A stretch of 64,000 bases of DNA from UTCHB3 sp002050155 (GTDB taxonomy: Bacteria; Bacteroidota; Ignavibacteria; Ignavibacteriales; Ignavibacteriaceae), in NCBI GenBank assembly GCA_030584105.1, contig CP129491.1, forward strand, positions 1,674,001-1,738,000. The letters run 5' to 3'. The position numbers and the translations under genes are program-made. Below, piece after piece: positions 9,557 to 18,855 of the stretch. Each line of letters begins with the position of its first letter. The first letter of the stretch is position 1. The notes beneath the pieces were generated by a model. It saw only the letters and a list, made by a program, of their open reading frames with translations, had not been told where the DNA came from and made no database searches.

Positions 9557-9626
9557 GCATTAAGGCTGAACATCGTAACTGTAACTATTATCAGTGTAAA
9601 AATTCTTCGTGTTTTCATTGTATTCT
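9557..9626 (-). repeat. Duplicate of a signal-peptide coding segment (partner at 12479-12548)
   Basis: This 70-bp block is 67/70 identical to 12479-12548; mismatches are at 9575, 9591 and 9598. In its own frame (start at 9618) it encodes MKTRRIFTLIIVTVTMFSLN-A followed at once by TAA. The partner copy encodes the working signal peptide of the beta-helix protein. Here it is read out of frame as the last 21 residues of the gene ending at 9560. Confidence 0.9.
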
Positions 9627-10594
9627 TCCCAATAAAAACGGGTAATGTATTTTACAGGCGAATTGAAAGAATCCAACACCGATTGAAGTGCTGTAATCGC
9701 ATAATAGTTGTCCAATGAACGGGGCGCATCCAAAGTGATGAAATAATTCCCGTTTGGCGGAAAGTCATTCAATCTTTGTAAGTAGTTCTCCAATATCAAA
9801 TCACGGATTGCTGTGTTATCGACAAAATAGTATTTCCACAATTTGTTATCATAAACTTCAATTTCTTTCACTGCTATCTCAGCATTACCCAACCAAATAA
9901 CTCTGAACTGAATCCGGGGGTCTTCGCTAATATTTGAATCTTCCAAACTGCCCGCAGGCATTAATGTTACCGGCTCAGTAGAAATGCCACTTCTGTTGTA
10001 AGGTTTTGCAAATAGTGTTGCATAAGAGTAATCCAAAGATATATTTACAAAATCAGATGCAAGCATCTCTTTAGTTACAATTCTTTCCGCGAGTATTATT
10101 TCAGTATCTGTACCTGATAATGCAACTTTTGCTACCGCCTGCACCTTTGCAACTTCATTTCCGGGTCCTGTTTCCCCCAGCTTTTTCAGTTTAAATACTG
10201 CAGTGTAATGGATCATTTCCTTTGAAAGATATTTGTTAGTAAAAGCATAATATTTACACTGAGCGTAGTTCGGACCGTCAATAAAAATCTTGTTTATGTT
10301 GTTGGTATCCGTACCTGTGGTAGGTTCCTGTGAAGAAGTGGCGGTTCCGAATTTCTGTTTCAGACTTACATCACTGTTTAGAAATGGTATTACATTTTCT
10401 CCCGGTATCCACTTTGAATAAAAAGCATTGGAGAAGTAGTAAACCCAGTCTATATTTTCCGGAATCACTGCTCTTTCAGGCACGGGGTTCTTTCCGGCAA
10501 TAAGATTTGTACTTGTAAAAACAAGGTTCGGCGACTGACCGAATGTGATTACTGCTAATTGCAGCAGAAACAGTTGTATCATGATGAATTTCAT
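9560..10594 (-). CDS. Hypothetical secreted protein with a probably non-native C-terminus
   Basis: The 344-residue product is not recognised. It has a signal peptide (MKFIMIQLFLLQLAVITFGQ) followed by a soluble beta-rich chain with many aromatic residues. It lacks the T9SS sorting domain expected from its neighbours. Its final 21 residues (from EYNENTK) are an out-of-frame reading of the duplicated signal-peptide segment at 9557-9626, so the original 3' end appears to have been lost in a recombination event. It lies 173 bp downstream of the beta-helix T9SS cargo on the same strand and is followed by a strong terminator. It may be a truncated but expressed protein or a decaying gene. Confidence 0.6.
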   Translation of the reverse strand: MKFIMIQLFLLQLAVITFGQSPNLVFTSTNLIAGKNPVPERAVIPENIDWVYYFSNAFYSKWIPGENVIPFLNSDVSLKQKFGTATSSQEPTTGTDTNNINKIFIDGPNYAQCKYYAFTNKYLSKEMIHYTAVFKLKKLGETGPGNEVAKVQAVAKVALSGTDTEIILAERIVTKEMLASDFVNISLDYSYATLFAKPYNRSGISTEPVTLMPAGSLEDSNISEDPRIQFRVIWLGNAEIAVKEIEVYDNKLWKYYFVDNTAIRDLILENYLQRLNDFPPNGNYFITLDAPRSLDNYYAITALQSVLDSFNSPVKYITRFYWEEYNENTKNFYTDNSYSYDVQP

Positions 10595-10767
10595 TATAAA
10601 CTCCGTTTTGTGTTACTTATTTATTTAATTGAATAATTAACTTTAACCTGATAAAAAAATAAAGAATTTAATTTGAGAAAATCTCTTTTATTCCAAACCC
10701 CATGTTTCATAAACACCATTTTTTTGTAAACACCATTTTCTCAAAGCGGATGAACAGAGGTTTGTAT

Positions 10768-12540
10768 TTACTTCAGCAGCAGCATCTTCCTGACTGAAGT
10801 ATAAACAGGAACGCCCTCCGGTGATCTTACATCTATCTTGTAGAGGTATATTCCGCTTGCAAGTTCATCTCCGCGGAATACGGTCTCGTGGTAGCCGGCA
10901 GGCAACTCCCGATCCTCAAGCACCCTGACCGGTTCGCCCGTTATCGTGTAAACCGTCAGGATTACTCTTCCTGCCGATTTTAACCTGTAGCCTATCACTG
11001 TTTCAGGATTAAATGGGTTTGGGTAGTTGTTGAATAACTGATACTCCATAACCACTTCATGACCTTCCTGTGCTACTCCTGCAGGGACTATTCTTATCTC
11101 CTCAGATGGTTCTGAAATGTTCCCCTGATTGTCCCGTGACCTAAGGGTCATGAAGTAACTTCCATTAAATTCCGGAATTATCGTTTTGAAACTTGTGTCT
11201 GCAGTTATTCCAATAAGCCGTGTGGAATCTGCAGCGAAGCCTTGTACTGTGTCACCATAAATCAGATAATCTTTGAAATCACTCTCATAGTTCTTCTTCC
11301 ATCTCAGGCTAACTTTATCAGATTCAATCTCCACTGTTATCCCCCGTGGTATAACAGGGGGAAGATCAAGGTAGGTATAACTCGCACCGCTTTGCCCGCC
11401 ATAAAGCCCGATGTCGCTCCGCGTACCGTCAGGGTCCTGTTTAAGTGTATCACCTGCATTTATCAATGGGGAGAATTTCTGCAGATGATAGTCCTCATCT
11501 TCATTGACGAACATGGGGTAATGTATTATGTTCGTTATAGTGTCAATCGGTGCAGTTCCCCCTACTGAGAGCCAATTCCAATGCACGGTGTTATTCCAGA
11601 AATCATTAAATCTGATGTGGGATTCACCCTCAAACCCCTTGAACTTACCGCCTGAAATGTAGTTGTTGTAGATATCACGGTAGTCCGAAACACTGTGTGT
11701 GTTGATTACTCTTCCAAAATTACCGACATAAACATTGTTGCTCAATGTATCAACACCCAATTCAGACCCAATACAAAACGGTGTGAGCACATCATAATAT
11801 ACTCGACTCATTATCAGATTGTTATGAATATGGGAAGGTCGGTTAAAACTGTAAGTTGTTACCGAGAATCTGTAATGGAGAGAATTATAGGGCATCGCTA
11901 CGAGGATATTGTTGTAAACATTGGCTTCGCCACTTATCGCAAGGTAGAGCGCATGTTCATAAGCAGAGATGTTGTTGTTAAATACCTCCGCATAGTAACA
12001 TGATACATCTACCCCAGTCCGGCATGAGTCAATAACTGAATTTGTAAACCGGGCTGTATCAAGATAGGTGAAAGAAGTCGAAAAAAAAGTTGCTGCTAAC
12101 CCACAGGCAGTGATTTTGACATTATCTACGCGCACACTCTTTCTTCCGTCATAACCTCTAAAACAGAAAACTCCGTAGTTATCGGGTAAAAACATACCCG
12201 GACCCGTAATTTTTAGATTTGACAAAGTACATAAATCTTCCATTCGTACACCGAAAACTGAATCTTGCGGTATCTGAATCCAGGTATTCTCCCATCCGGA
12301 ACCCAACAGCACGACCCCGGGTATGCACCTGACAGACTCAGTAAATATACCATCACCCACCACAATGGTATCACCAAACTCAGAGAAACGCATCGCCGTC
12401 ATTATACTGTCTGCGGCTGTTGCCCAACTTGTATAAGGGGGGGTACTGCTGCCGGTTTTGCTTACATAACGAGTTTCAGCATTAAGGCTGAACATCATAA
12501 CTGTAACTATTAGCAGTGTGAAAATTCTTCGTGTTTTCAT
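10768..12540 (-). CDS. T9SS-sorted parallel beta-helix protein
   Basis: The best start is the ATG at 12540 (MKTRRIFTLLIVTVMMFSLN), with GGAG 9 bases upstream; the reading frame is open to 12639 but that stretch is a remnant of another gene. After the signal peptide come repeats typical of right-handed beta-helix proteins (short strands such as NVYNNILVAM, HIHNNLIMSR, DIYNNYISGG, with Asn ladders) over about residues 70-370. A fibronectin-III-like segment (VSLRWKKNYESDFKDYLIYG) follows, then a C-terminal sorting domain (NNYPNPFNPETVIGY ... SGIYLYKI ... RKMLLLK). It is predicted to be exported by T9SS and may bind or cleave polysaccharide, but no catalytic residues are recognised. Confidence 0.82.
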   Translation of the reverse strand: MKTRRIFTLLIVTVMMFSLNAETRYVSKTGSSTPPYTSWATAADSIMTAMRFSEFGDTIVVGDGIFTESVRCIPGVVLLGSGWENTWIQIPQDSVFGVRMEDLCTLSNLKITGPGMFLPDNYGVFCFRGYDGRKSVRVDNVKITACGLAATFFSTSFTYLDTARFTNSVIDSCRTGVDVSCYYAEVFNNNISAYEHALYLAISGEANVYNNILVAMPYNSLHYRFSVTTYSFNRPSHIHNNLIMSRVYYDVLTPFCIGSELGVDTLSNNVYVGNFGRVINTHSVSDYRDIYNNYISGGKFKGFEGESHIRFNDFWNNTVHWNWLSVGGTAPIDTITNIIHYPMFVNEDEDYHLQKFSPLINAGDTLKQDPDGTRSDIGLYGGQSGASYTYLDLPPVIPRGITVEIESDKVSLRWKKNYESDFKDYLIYGDTVQGFAADSTRLIGITADTSFKTIIPEFNGSYFMTLRSRDNQGNISEPSEEIRIVPAGVAQEGHEVVMEYQLFNNYPNPFNPETVIGYRLKSAGRVILTVYTITGEPVRVLEDRELPAGYHETVFRGDELASGIYLYKIDVRSPEGVPVYTSVRKMLLLK

Positions 12541-12548
12541 TGTATTCT
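12479..12548 (-). repeat. Signal-peptide segment, partner of the 9557-9626 copy
   Basis: This is the functional copy of the 70-bp repeat; it carries GGAG-type translation signals at its edge and the signal peptide of the beta-helix protein. The two copies lie 2,922 bp apart in the same orientation and bracket two cargo genes. Confidence 0.9.
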
Positions 12549-12556
12549 CCATTACT

Positions 12557-12700
12557 TTAAAAGCAGGATTTTTTAATAGTTGCATATTTTCCAAATGTGA
12601 GTCTGAATATATATACTCCATTAGAAAGTTTACTGCCATCTATCTCTAACCGATGGCTACCGGCAATATGAACAATAGTGTTTTTATACTTTTCATTTTA
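12557..12700 (-). pseudogene. Remnant of a T9SS sorting domain
   Basis: On the minus strand the frame ending with the stop at 12557-12559 reads AGSHRLEIDGSKLSNGVYIF then RLTFGKYATIKK. This is an unmistakable end of a T9SS sorting domain. It is preceded by an in-frame stop and no start, and its last residues (SCF) differ from the usual LLLK. It sits directly upstream of the next cargo gene, so a preceding cargo gene has decayed or been deleted. Confidence 0.8.
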
Positions 12701-13303
12701 ACCTCACGATTAATTTGATGTTTTTTTTGATGATGAATTCAGTTTTTAACCGGTAAGCAAAATAGTACTACAACCTGCTATATTTTGCTTTGGTGCACTT
12801 TTTCAGGCGGTAGAAGAGACAAGCGAATTGGCTTTACCTCTTATATTACCTTTAAAAGGATAATTCTTTACTGCTTAAAGAGAAATGTTACTCTTTTTTT
12901 TTAATATTAGGTTTGTTTCCGGTCACTCCAAAAATATTACAGATACTTGGGTGGAATGTAAACATAATATTAATAAAAAAAAGTTTAAATTTTTTTTTCA
13001 AAATATAATGGACTACATGCTGTTTTCCTGCATCCTTTTCACCGTATGGTATCTTACAATTCAACCAAAAGTCGTGTGGATAAAAACAATGTAGTCACCA
13101 CAGGTTTTACAGGAGAATATCTTACAATTTAATCCTTTATCCTTGACCATAACACATTGTTTAAATAGGATAAGGCAAAAAGCGTGCCCGGAAGAATCCT
13201 GTGTTTTTTTCGCCTAATACTTGTTTCCGGAATGCTTATTTCTCAAGATTTAGAATAAACCGAAAAAGTATTACCATTTGGAGGAATTAATATAATTAAT
13301 TAA
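12701..13303. other. AT-rich gap, no gene seen
   Basis: Homopolymer-rich sequence. A 69-amino-acid open frame on the plus strand (12885-13094) is Lys/Phe-rich low complexity and is not believed. The 12-mer TATCTTACAATT occurs twice about 69 bp apart (near 13050 and 13119). The promoter for the leftward cargo genes is probably here. Confidence 0.4.
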
Positions 13304-13350
13304 AAATAAAAAAAGAGACTGTATGATAATTTGAATCAATACAGCCTCTT
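13304..13350 (-). terminator. Rho-independent terminator of the zinc-ribbon gene
   Basis: AAGAG-A-CTGTAT (13313-13324) pairs with ATACAG-C-CTCTT with a single mismatch, and on the minus strand is followed by TTTTTTTATTTTT. It lies 25 bp beyond the stop of the small zinc-ribbon gene. Confidence 0.8.
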
Positions 13351-13374
13351 CTTAAAAAAGTGTGTTGTGGGTGT

Positions 13375-13713
13375 TTAAATCAAGTGCTCTACGGCATAGT
13401 AAGGGTGTAATAAGTGCTCGTCTTCTTCGGTGCCATAGCAGTGGCTGCATTTCTCCACTTTGAAAATGAATTTCTCCTCTCTCTCAGTAGCAGCGATCAA
13501 ATTAAGGACGGTCTTACAACTGGCACATTGAATGATATGGTATCTGTGCAGCTTATCCTGACACTCGGGGCACAAGTAACCCAATTCTTCATCCGGATTC
13601 TCAGAAGAAAGGACGAAGAAATTCCCACACTTAACATTGTTACACTTGGCAAAATGTTGGGATGATGTAACTTTTTTGGCGATATCTCCTCCGGGTTTTT
13701 TGGGTAGTGCAAC
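13375..13713 (-). CDS. Small zinc-ribbon protein, N-terminal start unresolved (possible frameshift)
   Basis: The only in-frame standard start (TTG at 13584) yields 69 residues, but convincing protein sequence continues upstream in the same frame to 13713: GGDIAKKVTSSQHFAKCNN then VKCGNFFVLSSE. The full reading has four Cys pairs (KCNNVKC, CPEC, CASC, CSHC), enough for two zinc sites. No ATG, GTG or TTG opens this frame, and TAA lies immediately before it (13714-13716). One base over, a TTG at 13712 starts a frame that would enter this one by a -1 shift at the run A-AAA-AAC (codons CCA AAA AAC). A GGAGGAG follows that run. Either the homopolymer carries a one-base error or indel, or frameshifting is used. 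Family unknown; zinc-ribbon regulators or chaperone-like adaptors are possible. Confidence 0.6.
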   Translation of the reverse strand, partial: VALPKKPGGDIAKKVTSSQHFAKCNNVKCGNFFVLSSENPDEELGYLCPECQDKLHRYHIIQCASCKTVLNLIAATEREEKFIFKVEKCSHCYGTEEDEHLLHPYYAVEHLI

Positions 13714-14004
13714 TTAAGATTTTATCAGGTTTAAAATGTATCTAAAAATTTATACCTGTAAATTTTTTGCACCCCATTTATTACGGATATTTTCGATTTT
13801 GTATTGATAAAGTAAGTTTTTAAGTATTGTATTCCCGAACCGGTCATTTCTTTTTACCGTTCTGTTCAACGAGACATTCCGGCAACAGGACGAAAAGTGG
13901 CCTTTTTTTTGCTGCACTTCCTTCAGTTCATTGTTTCAAGAAGATTGCACTTTGCGTAAATTAAAGTTTGAATTTTAATAATTATTTGAAACACGGAGAT
14001 TGAA

Positions 14005-15351
14005 ATGGCAAAGATCGTTTGTTTTAAAGCGTACGACATCAGAGGCGTGGTCCCTTCGGAATTGAACACAGAACTTGCTTACAACATTGCAAGAGGATAT
14101 AAAAAGTTTACGGGGTGTAAATCAGTGGTTATTGGGCACGATGTGCGTAAAAGCTCCCCCGAACTTAGCCAAGCGCTTACTAATGGGTTTTTGGACTCGG
14201 GCGTGGATGTTATTGACATCGGTATGTGCGGCACTGAAATGGTCTATTTCGGTACTTCTTTCCTGAATGCCGACGGCGGAATTATGATAACCGCATCCCA
14301 CAACCCGCCTGAGTATAACGGTATGAAATTCGTACGGGAAAAATCGATCCCTATTAGTTACGACTCGGGGTTAAACACAATTGAAGAGATAATTTCCGGC
14401 GGCGATTTTGAACCGCTTTCCGATACTAAAGGAAATTACACCAAACGGGATATTTCAGACGATTTTATCACACATCTCGGTTCTTTCTACGATGTAAGCA
14501 AGATTAAAAAAATGAAAGTGGTGGTTAATGCCGGAAACGGGTGCGTGGGGCCCAATCTCGATCGTTTGGAAAAGATTCTGCCCGTTGAAATGATAAAACT
14601 TTTTAACGACCCCGATCCCGAGTTCCCGAACGGCGTACCAAACCCTATGTTGGAAGAAAACCGCGCCGTTACTATCGATGCCATCAAAAAGCACGGCGCA
14701 CATCTTGGCGTTGCGTGGGATGGTGACTATGATCGCTGCTTCTTTTTCGATGAGTCGGGTGAATTTATCGAGGGTTACTACATTGTCGGTATGCTTGCCA
14801 AATCGATTCTGAGAATGAACCCCGGCGAAAAAATTATTCATGACCCGCGCTTAGTCTGGAACACAATTGAAGTCTGCAAAGAAAACGGGGGGGAAGCGGT
14901 TGAATCGAAGAGCGGGCACGCCTTTATTAAAGAAAAAATGCGCGCAGTTAATGCGATCTACGGCGGGGAAATGTCGGCTCACCATTATTTCAGGGATAAT
15001 GCATATTCAGATTCAGGTTTGATTCCTTTTCTTTTGGTTATGCAATTGATGTCGGAAGAGGATAAATCTCTTTCGCAGCTTGTCGGCGAAATGATAGCAA
15101 AATACCCCTGCTCCGGCGAGATTAACTCGAAAATTGCAGATGCACCCTCAAAATTGGAAGAAATTAAGGCTAAATATGCCGACGGTAAGTTTGACTTTAC
15201 CGACGGCGTGAGTGTTGATTACGGTAACTGGCGCTTCAACCTGAGGATGTCAAACACGGAGCCGATTATCAGGCTTAATGTTGAAACAAAAGGTGACATT
15301 GAACTGATGAAAGCAAAAACGGAGGAATTGCTTTCGCTTATCAGAAGCTAA
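14005..15351 (+). CDS. Phosphomannomutase/phosphoglucomutase
   Basis: This alpha-D-phosphohexomutase interconverts hexose 1- and 6-phosphates, feeding GDP-mannose or glucose-derived polysaccharide synthesis. The 448 residues have all four active-site loops: phosphoserine S98 in ITASHNPPEYNGMKF, the metal loop GVAWDGDYDRCFF, the sugar-binding GGEMSAHHYFRD, and the phosphate-binding MSNTEPIIR near residue 423. GEMSAHHYF is typical of the PMM/PGM (AlgC/CpsG-like) group. The start has CGGAGATTGAA before ATG. It is monocistronic, with a strong terminator. A second, more GlmM-like mutase lies at 42365-43720. Confidence 0.9.
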   Translation: MAKIVCFKAYDIRGVVPSELNTELAYNIARGYKKFTGCKSVVIGHDVRKSSPELSQALTNGFLDSGVDVIDIGMCGTEMVYFGTSFLNADGGIMITASHNPPEYNGMKFVREKSIPISYDSGLNTIEEIISGGDFEPLSDTKGNYTKRDISDDFITHLGSFYDVSKIKKMKVVVNAGNGCVGPNLDRLEKILPVEMIKLFNDPDPEFPNGVPNPMLEENRAVTIDAIKKHGAHLGVAWDGDYDRCFFFDESGEFIEGYYIVGMLAKSILRMNPGEKIIHDPRLVWNTIEVCKENGGEAVESKSGHAFIKEKMRAVNAIYGGEMSAHHYFRDNAYSDSGLIPFLLVMQLMSEEDKSLSQLVGEMIAKYPCSGEINSKIADAPSKLEEIKAKYADGKFDFTDGVSVDYGNWRFNLRMSNTEPIIRLNVETKGDIELMKAKTEELLSLIRS

Positions 15352-15420
15352 GTTAGAAATTATTGAAAGCTGTGTTAATAATTATTAAAAGCGGGAATCA
15401 GCTCTTTAATCTTAAAAGAA

Positions 15421-15454
15421 AAAGGGGCGGCAAATTTTGCCGCCCCTTTTTTTG
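15421..15454 (+). terminator. Rho-independent terminator of the phosphohexomutase gene
   Basis: AAAGGGGCGGCAAA pairs with TTTGCCGCCCCTTT across a tiny loop, followed by a T run. The structure is near-symmetric, so it could also act on leftward transcripts. Confidence 0.9.
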
Positions 15455-15588
15455 GAAACTAAAAGTTTTTGGTCAATTTTTTTAAATAATTACTAATTTT
15501 TTGAACTATCATTAGAAGGTCTCTTTACCATCGAACCGCTAATGAATTTTTTGTTTTTCCAATCGGGTTGTAGGGCAAACATTCTATT

Positions 15589-17940
15589 TTACCGTTTATT
15601 ATCAACTCTTTTAAGGTTATATGCCAATAAACCAAGAAATACTAAAAACATCGCAGTAATTACCAAAATATCCATCCCGGCATTATTATCGCTGAACCCG
15701 ACTGCTTGAGTCCCATTATTAACCGATGAAATAAGGCCAAGTTCAAATGACCATCTGGAGGCAAAAAAGCCGGAAATAATTTTCATCCATTCTTCCATCT
15801 TGCCAAAGCGTTTTATTAATCCCCCAAGTACAACCATTGGGATCAGTACCAAAGGAAGAAGTGTTAAGGCAAAAGCCTCTGTTCTGGAGAAAGAAGAAAT
15901 CAACAACCCCAAAACAGTAGCTGTAAAAGATGTTAATAACAACCCGCCAAAAAGCTGTATTTCATTTTGAAACCCTAACTTAGAAGCAGTAATTGCCGTT
16001 AAAACCGCCGTTTGAAATATAGAGAATACGAAAAGTATCAATAATTTAGAAGAAATATAGGCGGGAATTGTAAGGTTCACCATTCGCTCCCGTTTATAAA
16101 TACTCTTCTCATTCACTATTTCCCTGACTGCGTTTGATGTTCCAAGCCAGATTGTAGAGATTACAAGTATAAAAAGTGCTTCAACTTTTCCTTCATCATC
16201 AAAAAACAGATTAATAATCATTGCAATTATTGGTGCTTGCATGATTAAAAACAACAAATTCAAACTATCACGCATTTTAATTGTAAAGTAGCGTGAAGAA
16301 AGAGTAAAGAACTGGCTTAACGAGCCGGTTCCGCGCCCTACACCGTCGCGAATTTTCTTCTTAGGAGTTGCAAATTCACCGGTCGAACCGGAATAATTGC
16401 CGTGGTAATCAGAATCAAGATATTTTTTCTTCCACTCGTCTGGTGATTTTTTCGCCAGCACATCAAAAATTTCGGCAACATCATCCACACCGAAATAAGC
16501 CGCCGCCTCGGAAGCGGGACCATAATAAGCCAGTTTTCCGCCCGGCGCCAAAACGATAACATCGGTCATAAACTTAAAATTTGCGTTTGAAATGTTATGT
16601 GTGGTTAAAAGAACAGTTCTTCCGCTATCGGCAAGCCCCCTTAGGATCGTCATCACCTCACGGTCTGATCTGGGGTCAAGCCCCGAAGTTGGTTCATCCA
16701 AAACTAAGATGCTGGGGTCGGTCATCAGTTCCTGCCCGAGGTTCACTTTCTTCCGTTGCCCGCCGCTGATTCCTTTCTTTTCGGGCGAACCGATTTTAAC
16801 ATTAGTCGCTTCCTGGATCCCCAATCTGTGAATCACGCTTGTAGCCCGGTCGTTAATTTCAGATTCCTGCAAAGTTTGCCCCATTCTCAATTTACCTGTA
16901 TATCTGAGCGATTCAATAACCTGAAGCTCCCTGTGCAGGATATCGTCCTGCGGAACATACCCAAAAACGCCCTTAAAGTTATCCGGATATGAAACCAGCG
17001 ATTCACCGTTAATCAGCACATCTCCTGTGCGCGGTTTATTAATTCCGCAAAGCAGGTACATCAGAGTGGTTTTCCCCGCACCTGAGGGACCAATCAAACC
17101 GATAAACTGTCCGGAAGTGATGTTCAGGCTAATATCGTCGATTAGTTTTTTGTCTGCATCGCCATAGAATGAAAGTTTCTTTGCGTTGATGACGATATCC
17201 CCAATAGCCTTTTTAGGAGCTTGTGTCAGGTATTCTAAAGTAAACGGAGTTCCGCCAACGGTAATAATGTCGCCAAGCCCAATCGGCATCTTCCCCGATA
17301 TTTTCACACCGTTGAGCCAGGTGCCATTGCCGCTTTTCAGGTCTTCAACAAACCAAATCGCGCCTTCTCTGAAAATTCTGCAATGTTTCCTGCTTACTTT
17401 CAGGTTGTCAATCACACGGTCGCAATCGGGGTCTCTGCCGATAACATATTCACCCCTCGCCTGAGAAATTTCCCTGTCACTTAATGATATTACGGGAGTA
17501 TCGGCAAGAAGTGTCTCCCAGGCAAGTGTATATTTGCTCCCCAATAATACAGTATCGCCCCGTTTCAAAACTGAGGAGGTTACCCGTTTACCGTTTACAA
17601 ACACTCCGTTCGTCGAGTTTTTATCAATAATGGAGATTTTGCCGTTTGAAATACGGAGTTCGCAGTGGAAGTTAGAAATGCCGGGGCTGTTAATCACCAC
17701 TTTGTTCGAAGTGTTTCTGCCGATAGTTATTACTCTGTCCCCACTGAATACCCCGCCCCCACCGGCGCCTGCATTTCCGCGAACTGCCCCCAAACCGGCA
17801 TTGCCCGGTACTCCCCTTGCTCCTGCCTGAGCATTTGAAGCCGTCCGGGCTTTAACCCCCGCAACCAACGGTGTGCCGCAGTCAGTACAAAATTTTGCCT
17901 CAGGGTTATTTACTCCGCCGCACTTCGGACATCTTTTCAT
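15589..17940 (-). CDS. ABC transporter fusion: zinc ribbon, two FHA domains, ATPase and ABC-2 permease
   Basis: The 783-residue half-transporter has an unusual regulatory head. Residues 4-21 form a zinc ribbon (CPKC and CTDC). A Gly/Ala linker follows, then two forkhead-associated domains: FHA1 about 70-140 (IGRNTSNKVVINSPGISNFH) and FHA2 about 163-236 (IGRDPDCDRVIDNLKVSRKH), both with the GR...S..H phosphothreonine-binding pattern. The ATPase shows Walker A GPSGAGKTT at 284-292, signature ISGGQ at 391-395 and Walker B ILVLDEP at 411-417. ABC-2-type membrane spans fill about 560-775. Layout is ABCG-like. Its ATG overlaps the LEA14-like gene stop by 4 bp, so they are co-translated. Substrate unknown; FHA domains imply control by Ser/Thr phosphorylation. 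Confidence 0.9.
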   Translation of the reverse strand: MKRCPKCGGVNNPEAKFCTDCGTPLVAGVKARTASNAQAGARGVPGNAGLGAVRGNAGAGGGGVFSGDRVITIGRNTSNKVVINSPGISNFHCELRISNGKISIIDKNSTNGVFVNGKRVTSSVLKRGDTVLLGSKYTLAWETLLADTPVISLSDREISQARGEYVIGRDPDCDRVIDNLKVSRKHCRIFREGAIWFVEDLKSGNGTWLNGVKISGKMPIGLGDIITVGGTPFTLEYLTQAPKKAIGDIVINAKKLSFYGDADKKLIDDISLNITSGQFIGLIGPSGAGKTTLMYLLCGINKPRTGDVLINGESLVSYPDNFKGVFGYVPQDDILHRELQVIESLRYTGKLRMGQTLQESEINDRATSVIHRLGIQEATNVKIGSPEKKGISGGQRKKVNLGQELMTDPSILVLDEPTSGLDPRSDREVMTILRGLADSGRTVLLTTHNISNANFKFMTDVIVLAPGGKLAYYGPASEAAAYFGVDDVAEIFDVLAKKSPDEWKKKYLDSDYHGNYSGSTGEFATPKKKIRDGVGRGTGSLSQFFTLSSRYFTIKMRDSLNLLFLIMQAPIIAMIINLFFDDEGKVEALFILVISTIWLGTSNAVREIVNEKSIYKRERMVNLTIPAYISSKLLILFVFSIFQTAVLTAITASKLGFQNEIQLFGGLLLTSFTATVLGLLISSFSRTEAFALTLLPLVLIPMVVLGGLIKRFGKMEEWMKIISGFFASRWSFELGLISSVNNGTQAVGFSDNNAGMDILVITAMFLVFLGLLAYNLKRVDNKR

Positions 17941-18848
17941 AACCCAACTTTCTCCTTCAGGTTAAGTTTTCCTCTGTATTTTATTGGGATTGTGAGCACT
18001 TCACCCGCGACCTTAACCTTAAGCCGCCCGCGAAGCTCGTAACTGACTACTCCTGCTTTTGTAACCACCCCCCAAGCCGTACCGACGCCGGCTTTTAAGA
18101 GGTCACCCACATAGCACGAAGCAACGAGAATGGATTCTGTTCCCTTAGTTTTTTTCGGAATTGATACCTGCTCGCTCAGCGTTACAGAGCCGGCTAATTT
18201 ATCCTCTAAATAAACAAGCCCGCTGTCGATCGAAATGAACTTAATTCCAATATCCCACGGGTTATTCAGTTCGATTACTACATCAAATTTCAGCGAGTCG
18301 TTTTTTAATGTTAAGTTTTTTACCCCTTTAAATTGGATTAATGAGTCACCGATAGATGAGTTGCCGCCGGAAGTGCCTTCACCTGTACCGCCCATGCTTT
18401 CCGCATCGTACGATACGGGGAAATCAAGGTTTACAGGATAAGAAATGAACCCAATACTTGCCTTTGCTTTTCCTTTTATCACTACCCGGAGGGTATCCCC
18501 CGTTTGATTCAAAAATTTTGCCGCTTCTTTAACTCCCAACTTCATCTTTAGCGGAATATCATTTGAAGAAAGCGCCAATAAAACAACGCTTGAGTCTATT
18601 TCAAACTCTCCGATTTTTTTATCAGCGCCCAAAATCCCGGCATTTAATTCGGTTAAATGTACATCAAAAAATAATGAGTTGTAAAGGCTTACGGTTATAT
18701 TGGCAGTCAACTCCTTTTCAGTCAGTGATTCAATGTTGAACTGCTTAATGCCATCATATCTAACCGGACTGAAAATAAGGTTGTAAGCGACATACAGTGC
18801 AACAATAACCAATATGAAGGCAAGTGCCTTCGTAAGAAACCTCCGCAT
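17937..18848 (-). CDS. LEA14/WHy-type membrane-anchored protein with two LEA_2 repeats
   Basis: The frame is open to 18932, but the ATG at 18848 (MRRFLTKALAFILVIVALYV) begins with a single transmembrane anchor and lies 7 bases after the upstream stop, so it is the likely start (303 residues). Two LEA_2-like beta-sandwich repeats are visible: one beginning FNIESLTEKELTANITVSLY, the other GVKNLTLKNDSLKFDVVIEL, with the conserved N-P/N-S turn. A Gly/Ser linker (MGGTGEGTSGGNSS) joins them. Bacterial proteins of this kind are envelope-associated and often linked to lipid or stress functions. Its position between a lipoprotein and the FHA-ABC gene suggests it works with that transporter. Confidence 0.78.
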   Translation of the reverse strand: MRRFLTKALAFILVIVALYVAYNLIFSPVRYDGIKQFNIESLTEKELTANITVSLYNSLFFDVHLTELNAGILGADKKIGEFEIDSSVVLLALSSNDIPLKMKLGVKEAAKFLNQTGDTLRVVIKGKAKASIGFISYPVNLDFPVSYDAESMGGTGEGTSGGNSSIGDSLIQFKGVKNLTLKNDSLKFDVVIELNNPWDIGIKFISIDSGLVYLEDKLAGSVTLSEQVSIPKKTKGTESILVASCYVGDLLKAGVGTAWGVVTKAGVVSYELRGRLKVKVAGEVLTIPIKYRGKLNLKEKVGL

Positions 18849-18855
18849 TAACGGT

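Noticed and set aside
12885..13094. Small gene of 69 codons
   Set aside because: Composition is homopolymer-driven (Lys, Phe, Ile) with no Shine-Dalgarno and no recognisable features.
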